Source of the DNA: Bacteriovorax stolpii
GTDB taxonomy: Bacteria; Bdellovibrionota; UBA1018
Direction: 5' to 3'
NCBI GenBank assembly: GCA_945860415.1
Contig: CAMAQA010000025.1
Coordinates: forward strand, 1-35,520
DNA length: 35,520 nt
The position numbers and the translations under genes are program-made. Under the pieces are notes generated by a model, which worked only from the letters and a program-made list of their open reading frames with translations, did not search any database and was not told the DNA's origin. Shown here piece by piece: positions 31,077 to 35,520 of the stretch (the first letter of the stretch is position 1; every line of letters begins with the position of its first letter).

Positions 31077-33296
31077 CTACGCTTCTGGCTGAATGAGGTC
31101 AACGGTGTCGGAGGGGAAAGGCCAGATCAAGCCTGGATCGCCGTGTGCGTCTTCGGTCTTGGAGATCGGAACGACATCCCGGCCACGGCCTCTCCAGTCC
31201 GCGGGCCGGCCTGAAACGGCCGTGAGCGCCAGCTCACGGCAGCGACGGATCTGCTCCTCGGTGACGACGCCTTCATGTCCCTGGATGGCGGAGAGCTCAG
31301 CCCCGTGTTTGACGCCGATCCTGTAAATTTCCTTCACTTTTCTCATCGAGAGCGTCTTCGAGAGGCTGAAGCTCTCGAAGCGGCCGTCCATCGCGAGCAG
31401 GATCGTCTCAGCAAGGCAGGCGTAGACCGTCGGCTTCGGAAGGCCGATGTCGCAGCTGATCTGCACGTTGCCCGGCAGTTCCACTTCACCACTCTGGATG
31501 ACCATGACATCCGGGCGGCTAGCGGCCTCCGCTGCGGAAATGTCGAGCGGTCGCGAGCAGTCGCAGATCACGGCCCCGGGCTTGACCTTCGAAATATCGA
31601 GGACCGATCCCTTGGTGTTGCTCGTGGCGGTGACGATCAGGTCGGTGCTGGCAAGCTCGCTGTTCGGCTGGGTCGTCACGCGGACGGTGATCCGCGGATT
31701 CATCTTCTGGATCTCTTCACGAAGCTCGAGCAGCTTGTCGGCTCGCTGGGCGACGAGCACGAGCTCGTCCACGACGAGCGACACCAGCAGCGAAGACACG
31801 CGGCCGATGCTGCCGGTTGCGCCGATGACCATGGCCTTGGCTCGGCGGCGTTCGCCCCGGTTTCTGGGGTCGAGCGACGTGATGCCGATCTTGTCCATCA
31901 TCACTCGCGCCGCCCAGAGGGTCGTCGAGGCCGAATAGCTGTTTCCGTTCGTGACCGGAATGGGTGAGTACTTCGCGACGGTTACTCCCGCATCTCCCGC
32001 CACCTTCGTGTAAGCGCCAAGTCCCGCGATTGCGGCACCACGCTTCTGAGCGGCCTTCGTGTACTGGACCAGCCGCTCATAGAGGTAATCCTCGGGCATC
32101 GCCATGATCTGGCGAGGTGTTGCTGGCAGGCAGAAGACGTCACAGAGCACTTCTTGTCCGGTGGCCTTGCTGGTCGAGCCTCGGATGGTGCCGTAATGAA
32201 ATGCCGGAAGCTTCGCGCCCGTGGCGACGATACCCTTCCTCACGGATTCCGGGGTGTTCTTCAGCAGGTGAAGTCCGGGTACGCGAAAGAAGTCGCGGTC
32301 GGAAAGGGCGTGGATGATGAACGCGCAGCGAACCGGACGGCTACGGTGTCCTGCCGAGCGCGAGGCATTCGGCTTGACGCTCTTTTCCTGGATGGTCCTC
32401 AGCACGTACTCGTTGAATTCGAGCGGGCTGCGCTCGGCAAGGCGGCACTGATCGAGCACGGCCGTGATCACGCAGAACTGGCGTAGCGGCACTTCGGCAA
32501 GGCCCGGAATCTCGGGCACGAGCTCGAGAAGCTGACCGACCTTCGCCGCCTCGAGCTTGGCACGCGTTGCCGGATCCAGATAATCGACGATGAGGAGCTT
32601 TCCTTCGAGGGCGGCGAGGACTCCGTCGGATAGCGTTCGGTCCAGCAGGCTTCCAAAGGTGACGAGGCCGTCGGATTCACCAATCCAGCGCTCCAGGGCT
32701 TTGAGTCGGTAAGGCTGAAGGATTTTTTCCTGGGGCTTGAGCCTGCCGATCGGCATCGAGCGAATGATGGGAGAAATCAACGAGATGAACTTTTCCAGCT
32801 CGTGCCGACCCTCGAGCAGCTTCGGAACGGCCGTGAAGATCAGGGCATCCGCACCCTGGATGCGGGCTCCGGCCTGCTCGAGCTTGTCGATGGCGGGAGT
32901 GACTGCAGCGCACTGGAGCAGGAGCTTGCGCCCGGATAAAAGATGCGGCTCGGATTGAGAGATACGCTGAATCGTCCACTCGGCAAACAGATCGCGGATG
33001 TCATCGGCCAGGTAGATGGGGGTCTTGTCCGCCCAGCGCAGCAGCTTCAGGTATCCGGGGTGCTGGATTGGTGACTTTCCGATCGACACGCGCTTTTGGA
33101 TTCCGCTGATCGAAAACCCATCGGCAAAGCCGTCATTTGCCCGGATGATGGCCTCGGCGGTTTCGAAATCCCAGCCGATCCGGTGAGAGACGAACTGGAA
33201 CTGGATTCCCGAGAATTCGAACTCGTGCTCGAGCACCGTCCCGGTACGGAGGAAATCAATCAGGATGATTCGACGCCTGAGCTTCGAGGAATTCAT
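31077..33296 (-). CDS. Acyl-ACP/CoA reductase-like protein with unrecognised ~320-residue N-terminal domain
   Basis: A 739-residue protein. From about residue 322 it follows cyanobacterial long-chain acyl-ACP reductase (AAR): CAFIIHALSDRDFF at the domain start, GAAIAGLGAYTK and VTNGNSYSAST (AAR: ALGGFTS and TTGNTHTA), the NADPH fold VIGATGSIG (490-498), and TVYACLAETILLAMDG with Cys627 at the position of the AAR acyl-thioester Cys. This predicts reduction of a fatty acyl thioester to aldehyde. Residues 1-320 are soluble, start RRRIILIDFLRTGTVLEHEF, and match nothing I recognise. The start overlaps the SDR stop by 4 nt. No aldehyde-deformylating oxygenase is in the window, so alkane production is not implied. 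Confidence 0.75.
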   Translation of the reverse strand: MNSSKLRRRIILIDFLRTGTVLEHEFEFSGIQFQFVSHRIGWDFETAEAIIRANDGFADGFSISGIQKRVSIGKSPIQHPGYLKLLRWADKTPIYLADDIRDLFAEWTIQRISQSEPHLLSGRKLLLQCAAVTPAIDKLEQAGARIQGADALIFTAVPKLLEGRHELEKFISLISPIIRSMPIGRLKPQEKILQPYRLKALERWIGESDGLVTFGSLLDRTLSDGVLAALEGKLLIVDYLDPATRAKLEAAKVGQLLELVPEIPGLAEVPLRQFCVITAVLDQCRLAERSPLEFNEYVLRTIQEKSVKPNASRSAGHRSRPVRCAFIIHALSDRDFFRVPGLHLLKNTPESVRKGIVATGAKLPAFHYGTIRGSTSKATGQEVLCDVFCLPATPRQIMAMPEDYLYERLVQYTKAAQKRGAAIAGLGAYTKVAGDAGVTVAKYSPIPVTNGNSYSASTTLWAARVMMDKIGITSLDPRNRGERRRAKAMVIGATGSIGRVSSLLVSLVVDELVLVAQRADKLLELREEIQKMNPRITVRVTTQPNSELASTDLIVTATSNTKGSVLDISKVKPGAVICDCSRPLDISAAEAASRPDVMVIQSGEVELPGNVQISCDIGLPKPTVYACLAETILLAMDGRFESFSLSKTLSMRKVKEIYRIGVKHGAELSAIQGHEGVVTEEQIRRCRELALTAVSGRPADWRGRGRDVVPISKTEDAHGDPGLIWPFPSDTVDLIQPEA

Positions 33297-34291
33297 GCCG
33301 AGTCTCCTCCGCGGAGGAACGCTTCACGAAGGCCGCTCCATCCAGTCAGCGCGGCTTCGCCGTGGCGGGCGAGGAATTTCGTGTTGTGAAGCACGGCCTT
33401 CCAGGATGCGAAGTGCACGGTCTCGGCCGGAATGCGCGTGATCTTCTCGGCGAAGGCGAGCACTCCGGATTCCTGCCGTTTCGTGTAAGTCGGAACCAGC
33501 CGGCAGCCCGTGGTCGCCAGGTGTTCGGTGCAGGCCTGAATCCAGTCATCGAAGCGGATGGTGTCCGTTCGGTACGCGCCCCAGTGGCGGATTCGGGTTT
33601 GCGAGTTCTCCGCGAGGAGCCCCTGGACGAAAAGTTCCGCGGCCTCGTCAACGGCCACGAGGGGCAGTGGGGCATCCGGATTCGCCGGCAGAGGAAACGG
33701 GAGCCGGCGCGCGGCAGCGAGGGTGGTGCTGGCCCTTCGCATCAGGCGGTAGAATGAATAGGGACCATCCGCCTTTTCAATCACGCCATCCTTCGAGTCG
33801 CCGATCAGTATTCCGAGTCGATAGATGTCGCAGGAGTGGGGCGACGACTCGAGCAGCGCCTCGGCAAGGGCCTTCGTGTGCGAGTAGCCGTGTTCGCGGG
33901 GGGGAAGATCGGCGAGCTTCTCTTCCTTCAGCTCTTTGCTTCCGATGCCCACGGCATAAGTCGATGCGAACAGGATTCGCGTCGGCGCAAACTTCTTGAG
34001 CGCTTCGAGCAGATGGAGCGTGCCCAGGACGTTGGACTCGTAATTCGCGGCGTAGGGCTTCGAGAAATCATAAAGACCGGCAAGATGGATGACGGCATCG
34101 ACCGCCGAGTCGAGCTCGTTCACGAAAGCCGGCGAGGTGAGGTCTGCCTGGAGGACGCGCACCTTGGTCGACGGATGGCTGGTCCTGCCGCGCGTGACGG
34201 CAATGATTTCGGTCACCTCGTCGCGGGCGACGAGCTTGGAAAGAACCTGCTTTCCGAGGAAGCCGGTGCCTCCGGTCAAAAGAATCTTCAT
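33293..34291 (-). CDS. Extended SDR / NAD-dependent epimerase-dehydratase family protein
   Basis: A 332-residue extended SDR. The cofactor motif GGTGFLG is at 7-13, LQADLT at 48-52, Ser110 in LFASTYAVG, and the catalytic Tyr136 and Lys140 in YSHTK, so the active site is complete. Similar proteins include 3-beta-hydroxysteroid dehydrogenase-like and fatty-acyl reductase N-terminal-like members. The second half (~200-332) is family-variable substrate-binding region. It is coupled at both ends (4-nt overlaps) to the lipid kinase and the acyl-reductase fusion, so a lipid substrate is inferred rather than a nucleotide sugar. Confidence 0.83.
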   Translation of the reverse strand: MKILLTGGTGFLGKQVLSKLVARDEVTEIIAVTRGRTSHPSTKVRVLQADLTSPAFVNELDSAVDAVIHLAGLYDFSKPYAANYESNVLGTLHLLEALKKFAPTRILFASTYAVGIGSKELKEEKLADLPPREHGYSHTKALAEALLESSPHSCDIYRLGILIGDSKDGVIEKADGPYSFYRLMRRASTTLAAARRLPFPLPANPDAPLPLVAVDEAAELFVQGLLAENSQTRIRHWGAYRTDTIRFDDWIQACTEHLATTGCRLVPTYTKRQESGVLAFAEKITRIPAETVHFASWKAVLHNTKFLARHGEAALTGWSGLREAFLRGGDSA

Positions 34292-35229
34292 CGGTGTGAG
34301 CCCTCTTCGCGATACACGGTCAGACTTTCTGGATGGATTTCAAATTCGAGGCTCTTCGATCGAAGCAGCACTTCGCCATCTCCGAAAACAGGAATCTCGC
34401 GATTCTCGAGCGAGCGAATCGAGAGGTGGCGCGTGGTGAAGGTGATCATGTCGTCAGGCATCCGTCCGCTCTTGAGCTCCATGAGGGTCTGAAGCAGGCT
34501 GAGCGGCCCTCCGGCTGGAACGACGAGCACACTGAAGATGCCGTCTGAATTGCGGTTGTTCCGTCCGACCTTGAGGTCGCCACCCAGATGGTCTTGGTTG
34601 CAGACAAAGAGTGCCGCGATCCTCAGGCGCTCGGAAAAGGCGTCCGACCGGATCTCGACTTGGTGCAGGAAGGATCGCCGCGTCAGGATCGTCTTCGCGC
34701 TCAGGGCCGTGTAGACCTCGGCCTTGAGCGTGCGCATCAGCGAGCAGAGAATTTTTGAGTCGCGACGGGTGTCGTTGACCGCCTGGGTGAGCGTGGCACC
34801 GAGGCCGATTCCGGCGACGGTCGCGAACGGAGTGCCGTTGCAGGTGATGACGTCCATCTTCATGGGACGTCGACGATCCACGAGGCGCTGGAGCTGCGAG
34901 AAGCTCGGCCGAATGCCGAGCTCGGCTGCGAGGTCATTCGCGGTTCCACCCGGAAAAGCGTAGACAGGAAGGGCGGTCGCGCCGTCGGCCCTCTTCCAGA
35001 GTCCCTGGAGGGCGACGTTGAGCGTTCCATCGCCACCGATCACGACGGCAGCGCGATGGGTTTTCGGCGAGAGGGTCTCACAGACTTTCGAGAGTTCCTC
35101 GGCGGACTTTGGAAGGATCGGGTCGATCTCGTACCCCCAGAGCTCGCGGCGTGCGCGAGCCACAACATCGAGGGCCTGGCGAGAGCCTGCGTGCGAGTTC
35201 GCAATAAGGGCGAGACGGTTCGGAGCCAT
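34288..35229 (-). CDS. Diacylglycerol kinase-family lipid kinase
   Basis: A 313-residue member of the DagK/YegS/sphingosine-kinase catalytic family. The N-terminus RLALIANSHAGS is the typical NP-sG-like first strand; the nucleotide-binding GGDGTLN is at 65-71 and FPGGTANDLA at 92-101; MDVITCNGTPF and VAGIGLGATL follow, and the C-terminal half is the expected beta-sandwich. It phosphorylates a lipid hydroxyl such as diacylglycerol, a long-chain base or a related lipid; the substrate is not determinable from sequence. It is the first gene of the leftward lipid operon. TTGACA (35332-35337, minus strand) could be a -35 element but no good -10 follows. Confidence 0.9.
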   Translation of the reverse strand: MAPNRLALIANSHAGSRQALDVVARARRELWGYEIDPILPKSAEELSKVCETLSPKTHRAAVVIGGDGTLNVALQGLWKRADGATALPVYAFPGGTANDLAAELGIRPSFSQLQRLVDRRRPMKMDVITCNGTPFATVAGIGLGATLTQAVNDTRRDSKILCSLMRTLKAEVYTALSAKTILTRRSFLHQVEIRSDAFSERLRIAALFVCNQDHLGGDLKVGRNNRNSDGIFSVLVVPAGGPLSLLQTLMELKSGRMPDDMITFTTRHLSIRSLENREIPVFGDGEVLLRSKSLEFEIHPESLTVYREEGSHR

Positions 35230-35384
35230 GGCTGTTCACTCTAGTGCAACGCGGGGGCCATGGAGAACCCTCGTTTTTTCGAGGACTTGGGGGACTATTG
35301 GGTATGCCGGCTGTCGAGCGATGTGGGAGACTGTCAAAAAGTTCGGCAGTACGGAAGCCGGGTACAGCAATGAACCGGAGCCTC

Positions 35385-35520
35385 TCAGGAGGAGGGCTGT
35401 CCGGTCTGGTTTCCTTGACTCTGGATTGCTGCGGCAAATCTCAAGACTTCGGATTCCGGAGTGTTCCACGAGGTCATCCACCGGACTTGATCGTGAGTGG
35501 GGCCGCTCTTCCACACGTAG
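35385..35520 (-). CDS. Probable low-specificity threonine aldolase, 3' fragment
   Basis: The minus strand is open from the window edge to a TGA at 35385-35387, giving 44 C-terminal residues: VWKSGPTHDQVRWMTSWNTP followed by ESEVLRFAAAI and a polar end. 'VR-MTSW-T-e-eV--F-aaI' is the usual C-terminal strand-helix of PLP-dependent threonine aldolases of the beta-eliminating lyase family. The PLP Lys and the rest lie outside the window. It is on the same strand as the lipid operon, 155 bp upstream of it. That gap shows no clear terminator, only CGGC/GCCG followed by AACTTTTT near 35336-35360. Confidence 0.55.
   Translation of the reverse strand, partial: YVWKSGPTHDQVRWMTSWNTPESEVLRFAAAIQSQGNQTGQPSS

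Noticed and set aside
29952..31214. 420-residue open frame on the plus strand
   Set aside because: Antisense to the KimA-like transporter; strongly hydrophilic low-quality translation, as expected opposite hydrophobic codons.
31077..33296. Reductase fusion considered as two genes joined by a sequencing error
   Set aside because: A single uninterrupted frame with one good coupled start and no internal ribosome-binding site near residue 322 was seen, so a real fusion is the simpler reading.
35236..35514. 92-residue open frame on the minus strand before the lipid kinase
   Set aside because: It overlaps, in another frame, the better-supported threonine aldolase C-terminus (35385-35520) and has no recognisable features.

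Overview
The window is about 60% GC, densely coded, and looks like a chromosomal segment of a flagellated, Gram-negative-like bacterium. The short flagellins beginning MGLRV, the LpxH-type phosphoesterase, MeaB, TrmFO and XerC, together with heavy use of 1-4 nt gene overlaps, suggest a Bdellovibrionota or deltaproteobacterial lineage. That placement is inference from protein style; no rRNA or other phylogenetic marker is present. I see no tRNA, rRNA, CRISPR array, insertion sequence or prophage.

Layout. 1-282: 3' end of a methyltransferase. 283-2010 (-): FAD oxidoreductase with a C-terminal Rieske domain. 2120-4222 (+): secreted subtilase. 4236-6770 (-): SWIM/SNF2 helicase. 7006-15524: a kynurenine-to-2-oxopentenoate catabolic locus, with one gene leftward (decarboxylase/hydratase) and eight rightward genes, almost all coupled by 1-4 nt stop/start overlaps. 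In pathway order these are KynB, kynurenine monooxygenase, kynureninase, 3-hydroxyanthranilate dioxygenase, ACMS decarboxylase, aminomuconate semialdehyde dehydrogenase, aminomuconate deaminase and oxalocrotonate decarboxylase, plus an SDR that lacks the usual Tyr/Lys pair. Tryptophan 2,3-dioxygenase and the terminal aldolase steps are not in the window.

15521-18023 (-): an operon of an HDOD-like protein, a 2[4Fe-4S] ferredoxin, a FlaG-like protein and an LpxH-like phosphoesterase. It is divergent from 18121-20131 (+): CBS-domain protein, STAS-like/coiled-coil protein and MeaB GTPase. 20398-22420 (+): two tandem minimal flagellins, each with a long structured leader and a sigma-28-like promoter, separated by a strong intrinsic terminator. 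22541-27861 (-): XerC, DedA, an exported MpaA-like carboxypeptidase and a GT39-type glycosyltransferase, tightly coupled, followed by an M48 membrane protease. 27906-29234 (+): TrmFO.

29235-35229 (-): the least conventional block. A lipid kinase, an extended SDR and a 739-residue protein are coupled in one transcript and followed by a KimA-like potassium transporter. The 739-residue protein has a C-terminal half matching cyanobacterial acyl-ACP reductase, including the active-site Cys region, behind about 320 residues I do not recognise. The window closes with the 3' end of a probable threonine aldolase (35385-35520, -).

All assignments come from reading translated sequence and recalled family motifs; no database search was run.
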